Below are positions 41,201-49,593 of a DNA stretch of 64,000 bases, one piece after another (the stretch's first letter is position 1; every line of letters starts with the position of its first letter). Origin of the DNA: Lacisediminihabitans sp040549525 (GTDB taxonomy: Bacteria > Actinomycetota > Actinomycetes > Actinomycetales > Microbacteriaceae); the NCBI RefSeq assembly GCF_040549525.1, contig NZ_JBEPTM010000003.1:1-64000 (forward strand). Direction: 5' to 3'. The translations under genes were made by a program, and so were the position numbers. A model generated the notes under the pieces. It was given only the letters and a program-made list of their open reading frames with translations. It was not told the DNA's origin and did not search any database.

Positions 41201-43833
41201 CCAAGTCGCTCTCGAACCCGATCGCCGCTCCCGACAGCGTGTCCGTGCGGCCGGGGCGAGTGGCTCAGGTCGACCTCGTCGCCAACGACTCCGACCCGCA
41301 GAGTGCGCCGATCCAGGTCTCGAAGAAGCTCATCGACGTGCCACAGGGCATCAAGGCCTCGGTGGTGAAGGGCCAGTATCTGGTGCTGACCGCTCCGGAC
41401 ACCGAGCAGTCCTTCTCGATGCGCTACGAGCTCACCAACAACCGCGGAGGCAAGTCCGTGAGCTATGTGCTGGTGAAAGTGACGAAGGATGCGCCGATCC
41501 TCCCGCCCACGGCCGAGGACATCTCGATCCTTCCCAAGACCATCGCGGGCAAGCAGTCCACCACCGTCGATGTCTTCGATGGCCACGCTTTCAACCCCTC
41601 GGGACCCACCGAAGACCTCGTCGTCAGCGTGGAGGGGCCGAACGCCGGTTCGGCGAAACTGCTCGAGAAGAACGGCCGCATCGAGGTGACGCCGGGCAAG
41701 ACCCGCCAGGCGATCGCCTACCGGGTGACCAACGAGAAAGACAAGCTGACCGCGATGGCGTTCATCCTTGTGCCCGCCGCGGTTTCGAAGGACTTCGACC
41801 AGCAGCCGTCGATCGATCCTTCGTTGCCGGTGCAGTACGTGGGCATGAACGAGACGCGCACCTGGAAGCTGAAGGACATCCTCACAGTGCCCTCAGGGCG
41901 TGAGGCGCACATCATCGACAAGGCCACGGTGAGCGCCCTGCAGAGCAACGGTGCCTCGCCCTATGTCGACGCCGACACGATCACCTTCACCCCGGCCAAG
42001 GACTACCGCGGCCCCGCAGCGGTGAAGTTCTCCGTGTCCGATGGGGCGTCGAAGGACGACCCGAAGGGCCTGAAGGCGAACCTCACGCTGAACATCGTGG
42101 TCGGGGACCCGCAGTTCAGGGACACTCCGCCGGAGTTCACGAGCCCGAACGAGCAGGTAGAGGTCGGAGAGACGAAGACGATCGACTTGCGCGCCTCGAC
42201 CGGTCATCCGAACCCCCAGATTCTTCAGGAGGTGACCTACTCCGACATCACCGGAACGTCCGCGGGACTTCAGGCCAGTCTCAACGGATCGCAGCTCACC
42301 CTCACGACACCGCGAAATGCGAAGAAGGGCAGCAGTTACAAGCTCGGTGTGACGCTCAAGTGGGACAAGTTCACCGTGCCCGGAACGATCACTGTGACCG
42401 TCGTCGGCTCCAGCCGCCCGCTTGCCGTCGCCGTCTCCGACGCCTACGAGACGCAACGCGGCGACGGGGCCGTCGTGGCGCATCCGCTCACCAACGACTC
42501 GAATCCGTACCAGACCACCGGTGAGAAGCTCACCATCGTCGATGCGAAGGTGCAAAACAGTGGGCAGCCGGCATCGATTTCGTTCACGAAGGATTCGGTC
42601 ACCGTGACACCGAGCGCCGCGCTGAAAGACGGCCGGATCGAGATCGTCTACACGGTGCAGGATGCCACGGAAGACAAGGACCGTGAGGTGAACGGCACCA
42701 TTTCCGTGATCGTGAGCGACGTGCCCGATCAGGTGGCGAAACCCACCCGGACTTCGGCGATCGGCGGGGACGGCAACGCGACCTGGCGGTTCATCGCTCC
42801 AGCCTCGAACGGCAAGCCGATCACGTCCTACGACGTGCGGACGACTCCGGGCGGAGCGACGGCGAACTGCACAGCGGGCGCCGACTGCACGGTCTCCGGG
42901 CTGTCGAACGGCACCGCGTATACCTTCTCGGCTCGCGCGGTCAACGTGCACGGAGCGGGTCCCTGGTCTGTGGAGAGTGACCAGATCACGCCGTACGGCA
43001 CGCCGGGCACGGCATCCCCCACACTCTCCACCGCGAACAAGTGGGCCACCGCGACCATCACGGCGAGCTGGCCCGCCGTGGGAGCGACCGGCGGCACCAC
43101 CACCTACTTCTGGTCCACGAACTCCGGAAAATCGGGGAGCACCACCGGCACGACCGCGACCTTCAGCGAGGGCGCCGGGAGCTATACGGTTTCGGTCTAC
43201 GCCAAGAATCAAGGCGGCAAACAGGGCGGTACCGGCACCTCGGGCGCGCTCTCCGTGCAGAACCAGCCGATACCGACCGCGCCGCAGAACGTGAGCACAC
43301 CCGCCGATCGCACCGGGGCCGGCACCCTCACCTGGACCTGGAACGCCCCAGCCAACGCGACTCCGGATGCGGCGGGCGACGGCATCAAGTACATCTGGTC
43401 GGCGAGCAACGGCGACAGCGGCACAACGACCGGTCGCAGCGCGTCCATCAACGTGGGGGATACGACCGCCAACTACTCGCTCACCGTGAAGGCGACTAAC
43501 AGCGGGGGAACGGGCCCCTCCGCCGGATCGGGTTCGACGCACGTGACCAAGGCCTCCAACCCCCGGGTCGCGGTCGCCTGGGGTGGCAACGCGCAGGGCC
43601 AGCCGAACTGCAGCGACGCCTCCTGCCACTTCATCAAGATCAATGTCTACGACCTCGGGCCGAACACGAGCTACACCGCCACGAGTCCGGGTTGCTCCTC
43701 CCGAACCGTGAACACCGACGGCAACGGCAACGGCAGCGTGGAGTTTAGCTGTTACTTCGGCTACCCCGACCAGAACGTCACGGTTTCAGCCGGAGGCCAC
43801 AGCGACACCCGGTTGTGGAAGAACCACGAATGA
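38278..43833 (+). CDS. 1851-residue membrane-anchored Ig-like/FN3 repeat surface protein
   Basis: GTG start, one N-terminal helix (about 14-34, ASALVIAVVAGVPLTIAAL) with a basic cytoplasmic tip. Residues about 38-390 look like a beta-propeller (repeated short segments such as VEVDLGSGSVKTIPADV). From about 395 come eight or more Ig/cadherin-like repeats of roughly 96 residues, marked by LLDNDTDPDGD, VLANDVSPNG, VLANDVHPDRS, VANDSDPQSAP, LTNDSNPYQ. A fibronectin type III domain follows at about 1482-1580, then two more FN3-like units and a C-terminal Cys-containing domain. The outer part would span the wall. It heads the second half of the cluster and lies behind the shared palindrome. Confidence 0.9.
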   Translation: MSAVGRWVKSRKTLASALVIAVVAGVPLTIAALHPGFPVTDVKLTSRDVWVTNGKQLLGGRLNRQIDELNGSVVASSANFDVLQDGDSLYMHNPDAGRIESVDPASTQVTSAIDVPKNSEVGYGGTTLVIVSPKGELWAVPSVGDLQFNYVSTPPLVKLGVGGHATITKTGAIIAVSPTKKKIYRMDTLASPPVASAFPSVGAFQISAVGEQAVIFDQATNELITQDGTKHSLPKTGLRLQQVGAKSDYAVLATADSLLEVDLGSGSVKTIPADVSTPAKNAAGVSAPVFLSGCAHGAWATSQKYLLACDGQKPVRHDIEEPTRGSELEFRVNRTVIALNDLSNGNVWLVNENMRLVDNWDDVTPPAEKQSEETGDQKSATQSFEDTLAQRTDVNRPPTAVDDSFGIRPGRTTILPLLDNDTDPDGDVLVISAFDGIADSTGHLDPIDGGRALQFTPAAGFVGSVSFGYTVDDGRGGTATARVTAHVVPESSNQEPVEIRKGGVSVEADQTVSYNVLTNWRDPDGDDLYLVNASPKSGDLVRFTPDGFITFTHQTSEIGKKDVVFLVSDGHGAQVQGTLTVDVKPAGSLDPVGTPDFATVFTNETVVVKPLENDISPSGAQLQLVAMETPSGKAVASFNSDSQEITFSSSEAGVHYLKYTLQAGAKTSVGLVRVDVRDKPQDDSLPPVAVKDTAYLRGDEPTTVAVLANDVSPNGRVLAVQSIAVPPELIAKGLVVELLESAQIRVTSPAALTEQVSFTYTISDGFHEATAGVTVVPVPALTKHQPPIAANDSAKVRVGDVATLDVLANDVHPDRSPMTLDTTLVTPPTAGLAFVSKNKLRFQAPMTPGAYTVDYRVLDPFGETATATASFTVIGLDAKANQDPTPRPLTARVLAGDSIKVQIPLDGIDPDGDSAQLLSFPVGPSLGSIESQGTDFFIYKSSAAASGTDTFSYKVFDAFGATGDADIKIAVIPPPKSLSNPIAAPDSVSVRPGRVAQVDLVANDSDPQSAPIQVSKKLIDVPQGIKASVVKGQYLVLTAPDTEQSFSMRYELTNNRGGKSVSYVLVKVTKDAPILPPTAEDISILPKTIAGKQSTTVDVFDGHAFNPSGPTEDLVVSVEGPNAGSAKLLEKNGRIEVTPGKTRQAIAYRVTNEKDKLTAMAFILVPAAVSKDFDQQPSIDPSLPVQYVGMNETRTWKLKDILTVPSGREAHIIDKATVSALQSNGASPYVDADTITFTPAKDYRGPAAVKFSVSDGASKDDPKGLKANLTLNIVVGDPQFRDTPPEFTSPNEQVEVGETKTIDLRASTGHPNPQILQEVTYSDITGTSAGLQASLNGSQLTLTTPRNAKKGSSYKLGVTLKWDKFTVPGTITVTVVGSSRPLAVAVSDAYETQRGDGAVVAHPLTNDSNPYQTTGEKLTIVDAKVQNSGQPASISFTKDSVTVTPSAALKDGRIEIVYTVQDATEDKDREVNGTISVIVSDVPDQVAKPTRTSAIGGDGNATWRFIAPASNGKPITSYDVRTTPGGATANCTAGADCTVSGLSNGTAYTFSARAVNVHGAGPWSVESDQITPYGTPGTASPTLSTANKWATATITASWPAVGATGGTTTYFWSTNSGKSGSTTGTTATFSEGAGSYTVSVYAKNQGGKQGGTGTSGALSVQNQPIPTAPQNVSTPADRTGAGTLTWTWNAPANATPDAAGDGIKYIWSASNGDSGTTTGRSASINVGDTTANYSLTVKATNSGGTGPSAGSGSTHVTKASNPRVAVAWGGNAQGQPNCSDASCHFIKINVYDLGPNTSYTATSPGCSSRTVNTDGNGNGSVEFSCYFGYPDQNVTVSAGGHSDTRLWKNHE

Positions 43834-43858
43834 CCGTCTATACAGTGAAAGTGATTCC

Positions 43859-44827
43859 ATGCCAGTAACCCAGGAGCAGGCGACATGGTTCGCCGATGCC
43901 TTCCAAAAGCTCGTCGCGAACGTCGACAAGGCCATCGTCGGCAAGAGCGGAGTGATCCGTCTGGTGCTCACCGCGCTGGTCTCCGACGGCCACGTGCTGC
44001 TCGAGGACTACCCCGGCACGGGCAAGACCGTGCTGGCGAAGGCCCTCGCGAACAGCCTGGACGGCACGACCTCGCGCATCCAGTTCACCCCCGACCTTCT
44101 GCCCTCCGACGTCACCGGCGTGCAGATCTACGACCAGTCCAAGGGCAAGTTCCAGTTCCACCAGGGACCGATCTTCGCCTCGATCGTGCTCGCGGACGAG
44201 ATCAACCGGGCAAGCCCGAAGACCCAGAGTGCGCTGCTCGAGGTGATGGAGGAGGGGGTCGTGACGATCGACGGCGAGGGCCACGGCGTCGGTGCCCCAT
44301 TCATGGTGATCGCGACCCAGAATCCCGTGGAGCAGGCCGGAACCTACAAGCTGCCGGAGGCGCAGCTCGACCGCTTCCTGATCAAGACCACGCTCGGCTA
44401 CCCGGATGCGAAGACCGCGGTCGCCCTGCTGATGGACTCCGCGACCCGTGCCCGCGCATCCCTCGTCACGCCGATCATCAAGCCGGAATCCATCGTGGCG
44501 ATGGCAGGACTCGCGTCAGAGGTCTTCGTGGATGAGTCGGTGATGCAGTACCTCAACGAGATCGTCGAGGCCACCCGAAAGAACCGCGACGTGGTGCTCG
44601 GGGTCAGCATGCGCGGCGCGATGGCGCTCGCCCGGGCCATCAAGACCTGGGCGATCACCCAGGGCCGCACCTACGCGACCCCGGATGACGTGCGGGATCT
44701 CGCGGTGCCGGTGCTCGCGCACCGCATCATCCTCGACCCGGAGTCGGAGTTCGCCGGGGTGAAGGCCGAGGACATCGTGAGCCGCATCCTGCTCGATATC
44801 GAACCGCCAACCTACCGGGCGGCCTGA
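43859..44827 (+). CDS. MoxR-family AAA+ ATPase
   Basis: 322 residues. Walker A EDYPGTGKTVLAKALA (about 55), Walker B IVLADEINRASPKTQSALLEVMEEG (about 115), sensor 1 IATQNPVEQAGTYKLPEAQLDRF. This is the usual MoxR chaperone-like ATPase that works with a DUF58/VWA partner, here encoded 10 bases downstream. It follows the giant Ig gene by 25 bases, so the operon continues. Confidence 0.95.
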   Translation: MPVTQEQATWFADAFQKLVANVDKAIVGKSGVIRLVLTALVSDGHVLLEDYPGTGKTVLAKALANSLDGTTSRIQFTPDLLPSDVTGVQIYDQSKGKFQFHQGPIFASIVLADEINRASPKTQSALLEVMEEGVVTIDGEGHGVGAPFMVIATQNPVEQAGTYKLPEAQLDRFLIKTTLGYPDAKTAVALLMDSATRARASLVTPIIKPESIVAMAGLASEVFVDESVMQYLNEIVEATRKNRDVVLGVSMRGAMALARAIKTWAITQGRTYATPDDVRDLAVPVLAHRIILDPESEFAGVKAEDIVSRILLDIEPPTYRAA

Positions 44828-44837
44828 CCTCGCTGCC

Positions 44838-46121
44838 ATGACCGCCACCGACTCGAAACCCGGGCTGGCCGAGCCTCTTCAGAGGCTCGGAGCTCGCGGC
44901 ACCCGACTGGTCACTGCCGTTGGTGCGATCGTCGCGCCCGCCGTCAGGGTCGCCTGGCGTGTCGCCGGGCCGGTGTTCCGCACGATCACGGCGGCCGGAT
45001 GGCTCGTGCTCGGGCTCTCACTGGTGGCTCTCGTTCTCAGCGCGGTCTTCGGATGGCAGGAGTTCACCTACCTCGGCTTCATCCTGCTCGCCTCCCTCGC
45101 GATGTGCGCGGTGTTCCTCTTCGGACGTGCATCCTACGGCGTGCTCGTTGAGCTGAACCCGCGCCGGGTGGTCGTGGGGGACCGGGCCATGGGGCGCATG
45201 GTGGTGACGAACATCGGCACCCGTGGTCTCACCCCGACCCGCATGGAGTTGCCGGTGGGGAGGGGCATCGCCGAGTTCCAGCTACCGGCGATGAAGCCGA
45301 AGGAGGAGCACGAGGAGCTCTTCGCGGTGCCGACCAATCGGCGCGCGGTGATCGTCGCCGGGCCGGCCGAGTCCGTGCGGGGCGATCAGCTCGGCATGCT
45401 GCGGCGAGCTCTCACGTGGGCGGATGCTGTCGACCTCTTCGTGCATCCGAAGACGGTGCGTCTCGCCCCTTCGGCCGCCGGTCTCGTGCGTGACCTCGAA
45501 GGGCAGGTATCCAAGAAGATCACCAACAACGACATCGCCTTCCATGCCCTGCGTCCGTACGTGCCGGGGGACGATCGCCGCTATGTGCACTGGCGCACCT
45601 CGGCGCGCATCGGCCAGTTGATGGTTCGGCAGTTCGAGGAGACGCGCCGTTCGCAGGTGACGATGATCCTCGCCTCCCGGAGTGACCTCTACGCCTCAGA
45701 TGAAGAATTCGAACTCGCGATCTCGGTCACCGCCTCGATCGCCGCGCAGGTGATCCGTGACGGGGTGCAGATGAACGTGGTGAGCGAGTCCGGCGTCTGG
45801 CGCACCCAGACCGTCACCTCGATGCTGGATGCCTCGTGTCGCATCGAACCGGTCGGACGGGTCTACCCGAGCATCCGGGACTTCGCCCGCGAACGCACCC
45901 GGCGCCTGCCCGCCCCCAGCGTCGTGATGATGATCGGCGGGTCGAATATGACGACCGGCGAGTACCGCAGCGTCGAATCGCTGTTCGGCCAGGACACCGC
46001 GCAGGTGGCGTTCCACGTCGTGGCCGGCGCGCAGCCGAAGATCGCCGCCGTCGCGGGCCTCACCGTGATCACCGTCGGCGACCTCTCCGATCTCTCGCGG
46101 CTGGTTCGGGGGCTCGGCTGA
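44838..46121 (+). CDS. DUF58 domain protein, membrane-bound MoxR partner
   Basis: 427 residues. Two helices at about 48-90 (AAGWLVLGLSLVALVLSAVFG, FILLASLAMCAVFLFG), then the DUF58 region with FHALRPYVPGDDRRYVHWRTSARIGQLMVRQFEE, its hallmark motif. The C-terminus continues into a VWA-like fold (QVTMILASRSDLY). It is encoded between MoxR and the transglutaminase-like gene, overlapping the latter by TGATG. Confidence 0.93.
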   Translation: MTATDSKPGLAEPLQRLGARGTRLVTAVGAIVAPAVRVAWRVAGPVFRTITAAGWLVLGLSLVALVLSAVFGWQEFTYLGFILLASLAMCAVFLFGRASYGVLVELNPRRVVVGDRAMGRMVVTNIGTRGLTPTRMELPVGRGIAEFQLPAMKPKEEHEELFAVPTNRRAVIVAGPAESVRGDQLGMLRRALTWADAVDLFVHPKTVRLAPSAAGLVRDLEGQVSKKITNNDIAFHALRPYVPGDDRRYVHWRTSARIGQLMVRQFEETRRSQVTMILASRSDLYASDEEFELAISVTASIAAQVIRDGVQMNVVSESGVWRTQTVTSMLDASCRIEPVGRVYPSIRDFARERTRRLPAPSVVMMIGGSNMTTGEYRSVESLFGQDTAQVAFHVVAGAQPKIAAVAGLTVITVGDLSDLSRLVRGLG

Positions 46122-48457
46122 TGACGCAGACGTCGATCCCCACCCGCGGCATCCGTAAGCTGACCGGTTGCACCTGGGCCGACATCGCCGTGTTGCTCGT
46201 GCTCTCCGTGCTCGGCGTGCTCGGATTCGAACCGTCTTTCGGCGGCTACGGATTTCTGGTCGCGGGTCTCGGTGGGCTGGCGCTCGGGGCCGCGACGGGC
46301 ATCCTCGCCTCGGTCTTCCGCATCAACATCATCGCTCTGGTGCTCGTCGCCGTCGTCGGGTACTTCCTCGTGGGCACGGCCATCGCGGTGCCCCAGCAGG
46401 CCCTCTTCGGCGTGCTCCCCACTCTCGCGTCGCTCGAGAGTCTCGCGATCGGAGCGGTCTACGGCTGGTCTGACATCGTCACGCTTCGCACCCCGATCGG
46501 CGCACCCGCCTACATCACCGTGATCCCCTACTTCGCCACCTGGATCGTGGCACTCGTCTCCACCTCGCTCGCCGCCCGCTGGCTCTCGTCGAAGCCGCGG
46601 TCGGCCTGGCGCTTCGCGATCACTCTGATCGGTCCGGTGGCGCTCTATCTCGCAGGCATCCTGATCGGCACCGATGTGCCCTACCAGGCGGGCATCCGCG
46701 GGGCCGTGTTCGCGGCTCTCGCTCTCGTCTGGCTGGGCTGGCGTCGACCAACCATCACCGCCACATCCACCGGCCCCAATCGCCTGCGCACCCGCAAGCT
46801 CGCCGGAACCGCGATCGTGGTCGCCGGCGCAGTCCTTCTCGGAGGCAGCGCCGGATTCGTCTTCGCTCCGCCGAAGGACGAACGCTTCGTGCTGCGCGAG
46901 GAGATCCAACCGCCCTTCGATCCTCTGGACTACCCGAGCCCGCTCTCGGGCTTCCGGCACTACACGAAACAGGCCGCCGACGACGTGCTCTTCACGGTGA
47001 GCGGGTTGAAGACCGGCGACACGATCCGGCTCGCGACTCTCGACTCGTACACGGGAAAGCTGTGGAACGTGACGGGCCCGAAGACGAGCACGGATGGCTC
47101 CGGCACCTTCAACCTGGTGGGACGCACGCTGCCCGATCCCACCTTCATCACGCCGGTCGTGCGCAAAGACGTCACCTTCACGATCGACAGCTACAAGGAC
47201 TTCTGGCTGCCCAGCGTCGGCTACCCGACCAGCCTCGACTTCACCGGCGGGGCGGCCAAAACCGCAACGGACAGCCTGCGCTACAACGACTCCACCGGCA
47301 CGGCCGTGCTCACGACCGGCCTCGTCAAGGGCGACAGCTACACCATGACCGCGGAAGAGCAGAAGGTCATCCCGGCCGAGAAGCTCGCCAAGGATCCCAT
47401 CGCCACCGTGAATCTGCCACCGGTGGTCGGCAGCCCGGATGTCGTGACGAGCAAGGCGCAGGAGTTCGCAGGCAAGGCGGCCACTCCGATAGCCCAGTTG
47501 GAGGCCATCCGGCTCGCCCTCGTGCAGAAGGGCTTCCTCAGCCACGGGCGCGCCTCCGATGCAGTCGCCTCCCGGGCCGGGCACGGGGCGGACCGCATCA
47601 GCGAACTGCTGGAACGCCCGCAGATGATCGGCGACCAGGAGCAGTACGCCTCGGCCTTCGCCCTCATGGCGCGCAGCTACAACTATCCGGCCCGGGTCGT
47701 GATGGGCTTCGCGCCCAAGATCGCCGAGGGCCAGAAGTCGGTGCAGGTGACCGGAAACGATGTGACCGCCTGGGTCGAGGTCGCCTTCGACAAGGTGGGC
47801 TGGGTGGCGTTCAACCCCACGCCGAAGGAGACGGATATCCCGCAGGCGCAGGTGCCGAAACCCCAGAGCATCCCGCAACCGCAGGTGCGGCAGCCCCCAC
47901 GCTCCGAGAAGAACAGCGACGACCTGCTGACCCCGGTGGAGCTCGAGAAGCAGAAGAAGCAGGACAAGGGGGTGCTGTTCTCGCTGCCGGGGTGGGTCTA
48001 CATCCTCAGCCTGAGCATCCTGATTCCGGCCGTGATCGTGTTCGTGCCGATGCTGATCATCGCCGCGGCGAAGCGGCGGCGGGCCCGAAGCCGTCGCGAG
48101 GCGGCCCGCACCGAGGACCGAGTCTCCGGCGCCTGGGACGAGTTGCTCGATCGCTATTCGGAGCTCGGCTACTCGGTCATCGGCAAGACGACGCGGGTGC
48201 ACGTCGCGGATGACCTCGAACGTCAGGTGGCCCAGCCGGTGATGCTGAGATCGCTGGCCATCCGCGCCGACGAAGCCGTATTCTCCGGCCGCCCGGTCGA
48301 CGACCAGACCACCGAGCGGGTCTGGACCGAGGCATCCGCCTCCATCGAAGCCGCGCGTGAGGCGGTGGGGGGCCTTCGCCGGTTCCTCAGTCGGTATCGG
48401 GTGCGCAAAGCCCGCGATTGGGCCCTGCGAATGAGCACCCGCAAGGACCGGGACTAG
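46121..48457 (+). CDS. Transglutaminase-like membrane protein (TgpA type) with lost catalytic residues
   Basis: 778 residues. About six N-terminal helices (20-240), an external transglutaminase-like domain (about 250-590), a Pro/Gln-rich linker, one more helix (WVYILSLSILIPAVIVFVPMLIIAA, about 625-650) and a cytoplasmic tail rich in basic residues. In the core, the positions that are Cys, His and Asp in active family members read Gln506 (GDQEQYASAFALMAR), Thr549 (NDVTAWVEV) and Asn565 (WVAFNPTP). The fold is well kept, so it is probably a scaffold or binding protein and not an enzyme. It overlaps the DUF58 gene. Confidence 0.88.
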   Translation: MTQTSIPTRGIRKLTGCTWADIAVLLVLSVLGVLGFEPSFGGYGFLVAGLGGLALGAATGILASVFRINIIALVLVAVVGYFLVGTAIAVPQQALFGVLPTLASLESLAIGAVYGWSDIVTLRTPIGAPAYITVIPYFATWIVALVSTSLAARWLSSKPRSAWRFAITLIGPVALYLAGILIGTDVPYQAGIRGAVFAALALVWLGWRRPTITATSTGPNRLRTRKLAGTAIVVAGAVLLGGSAGFVFAPPKDERFVLREEIQPPFDPLDYPSPLSGFRHYTKQAADDVLFTVSGLKTGDTIRLATLDSYTGKLWNVTGPKTSTDGSGTFNLVGRTLPDPTFITPVVRKDVTFTIDSYKDFWLPSVGYPTSLDFTGGAAKTATDSLRYNDSTGTAVLTTGLVKGDSYTMTAEEQKVIPAEKLAKDPIATVNLPPVVGSPDVVTSKAQEFAGKAATPIAQLEAIRLALVQKGFLSHGRASDAVASRAGHGADRISELLERPQMIGDQEQYASAFALMARSYNYPARVVMGFAPKIAEGQKSVQVTGNDVTAWVEVAFDKVGWVAFNPTPKETDIPQAQVPKPQSIPQPQVRQPPRSEKNSDDLLTPVELEKQKKQDKGVLFSLPGWVYILSLSILIPAVIVFVPMLIIAAAKRRRARSRREAARTEDRVSGAWDELLDRYSELGYSVIGKTTRVHVADDLERQVAQPVMLRSLAIRADEAVFSGRPVDDQTTERVWTEASASIEAAREAVGGLRRFLSRYRVRKARDWALRMSTRKDRD

Positions 48458-48519
48458 GCGGCGCTCGGCGAACGGTGCGTTAGCATTGCTCGACTGACGG
48501 ACCAACCGGGGAGGGTGCT

Positions 48520-49509
48520 GTGTCGGACGAAGGCAACCCCCTCCTGATCACTCCGCCACCCGGGCTGTTGCCGGCCGCGAGCCCGGCTTCCGCACCGGCC
48601 GCGATCGAGCCGGATGATCCGGAAGAGTTCATCACGCTGCCCCCGGGTATCGCCGATTCGGCGACGCATCAGGTGGCGAACGCGCGGATCGTGCCGCCCC
48701 GGGTCGCTCCGGCGGGTTCTCCGGGTTCGGCGGGTTCTCCGAGCGTGCCGGGCTCTTCGGGTCTGCCGGGTTTTCCGGGTCTGCCGGGCTCTGCGGGATC
48801 TCCGAGTTCGCCGGGTTCTCCGGGTTCTGCGGGTTCTCCGAGTTCGCCGGGTCTGTCGGGTTCTCCGGGTCTGTCGATAGACGACATCGTGTTCTTCCCC
48901 GTCGTGCCGGGTGCGCCGCCGGTCGTGCCGTCGGCACTCGGGGAGGCCGCGCCGGCTTCGGTGCCGACAGCTTCTCCTCCGCTGAGTTCGCTGCCTCCGG
49001 GGCCTCCGCTGAGTTCGCTGCCTCCGGGGCCTCCGCTGACTTCGCTGACTTCGCTGCCTCCGGGGCCTCCGCTGACTTCGGTGACTCCGGGGCCGAGCGT
49101 CCCGGTTCCGGATGCGTCGGTCGCGTCCGCGGCATCCGTCGACGAGACCCGCGCGAGCGTTCCCCTGCGCGATTCGACGAGGGCGTGGAGTGTCGTACTC
49201 CCGACCGGGCAGTCCGTGCCGGTCGCCTCCGCCGTGATCATCGGGCGGGATCCGGTGGCAAACGCCGCCTGGCCGACGGCCGCTCTCTTGCCTGCGCTCG
49301 ATCCAGCCAAGTCGCTCTCGAAGACGCACGCTCTTCTCGAACTCGAGGGCGGCATCCTCTGGGTGCACGATCTCGATTCGACCAACGGCGTGTTCGTCGC
49401 AGCCCCCGGGGTGGACGTCGTGCAGGTCGACCCGGGCAGCCGTGTGGTGGTGCCGGATGGCGCGGAGATCGAGCTCGGCGAATTCATCGTGACAGTGGTG
49501 CGCGCCTGA
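48520..49509 (+). CDS. FHA domain protein with collagen-like linker (cluster FHA protein 3)
   Basis: 329 residues from GTG 48520. Residues about 65-120 are Gly-X-Y triplets (GSPGSAGSPSVPGSSGLPGF and onward, about 18 triplets, two with Ser for Gly). Then come PPLSSLPPGPPLSSLPPGPP repeats (about 150-190). The FHA domain fills residues 225-328: VIIGRDPVANAA, SLSKTHALLELEGG, HDLDSTNGVFVAAP. No signal peptide is seen, so the collagen-like part is a cytoplasmic low-complexity spacer. The repeats are also repetitive at DNA level and may vary between strains. Confidence 0.9.
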   Translation: MSDEGNPLLITPPPGLLPAASPASAPAAIEPDDPEEFITLPPGIADSATHQVANARIVPPRVAPAGSPGSAGSPSVPGSSGLPGFPGLPGSAGSPSSPGSPGSAGSPSSPGLSGSPGLSIDDIVFFPVVPGAPPVVPSALGEAAPASVPTASPPLSSLPPGPPLSSLPPGPPLTSLTSLPPGPPLTSVTPGPSVPVPDASVASAASVDETRASVPLRDSTRAWSVVLPTGQSVPVASAVIIGRDPVANAAWPTAALLPALDPAKSLSKTHALLELEGGILWVHDLDSTNGVFVAAPGVDVVQVDPGSRVVVPDGAEIELGEFIVTVVRA

Positions 49510-49515
49510 CCCCCT

Positions 49516-49575
49516 AGATCGGTTCCTTCGACCAGTCCCTTCGATCGGTCCCTTCGATCGGTCCCTTCGACCGGC
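49516..49575. repeat. Short tandem repeat CCCTTCGATCGGT
   Basis: Four near-identical copies of a 14-bp unit (CTTCGATCGGTCCC with small changes) directly after the FHA gene stop. Confidence 0.7.
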
Positions 49576-49593
49576 GCCGAGACCCCAGCACTG

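Noticed and set aside
45863..48505. 880-codon open frame antisense to the DUF58 and transglutaminase-like genes
   Set aside because: Shadow of two confident genes; composition is Arg/His/Asp-rich without recognisable motifs. The same holds for long antisense frames at 6779-8590, 41893-43629 and 58953-61232.
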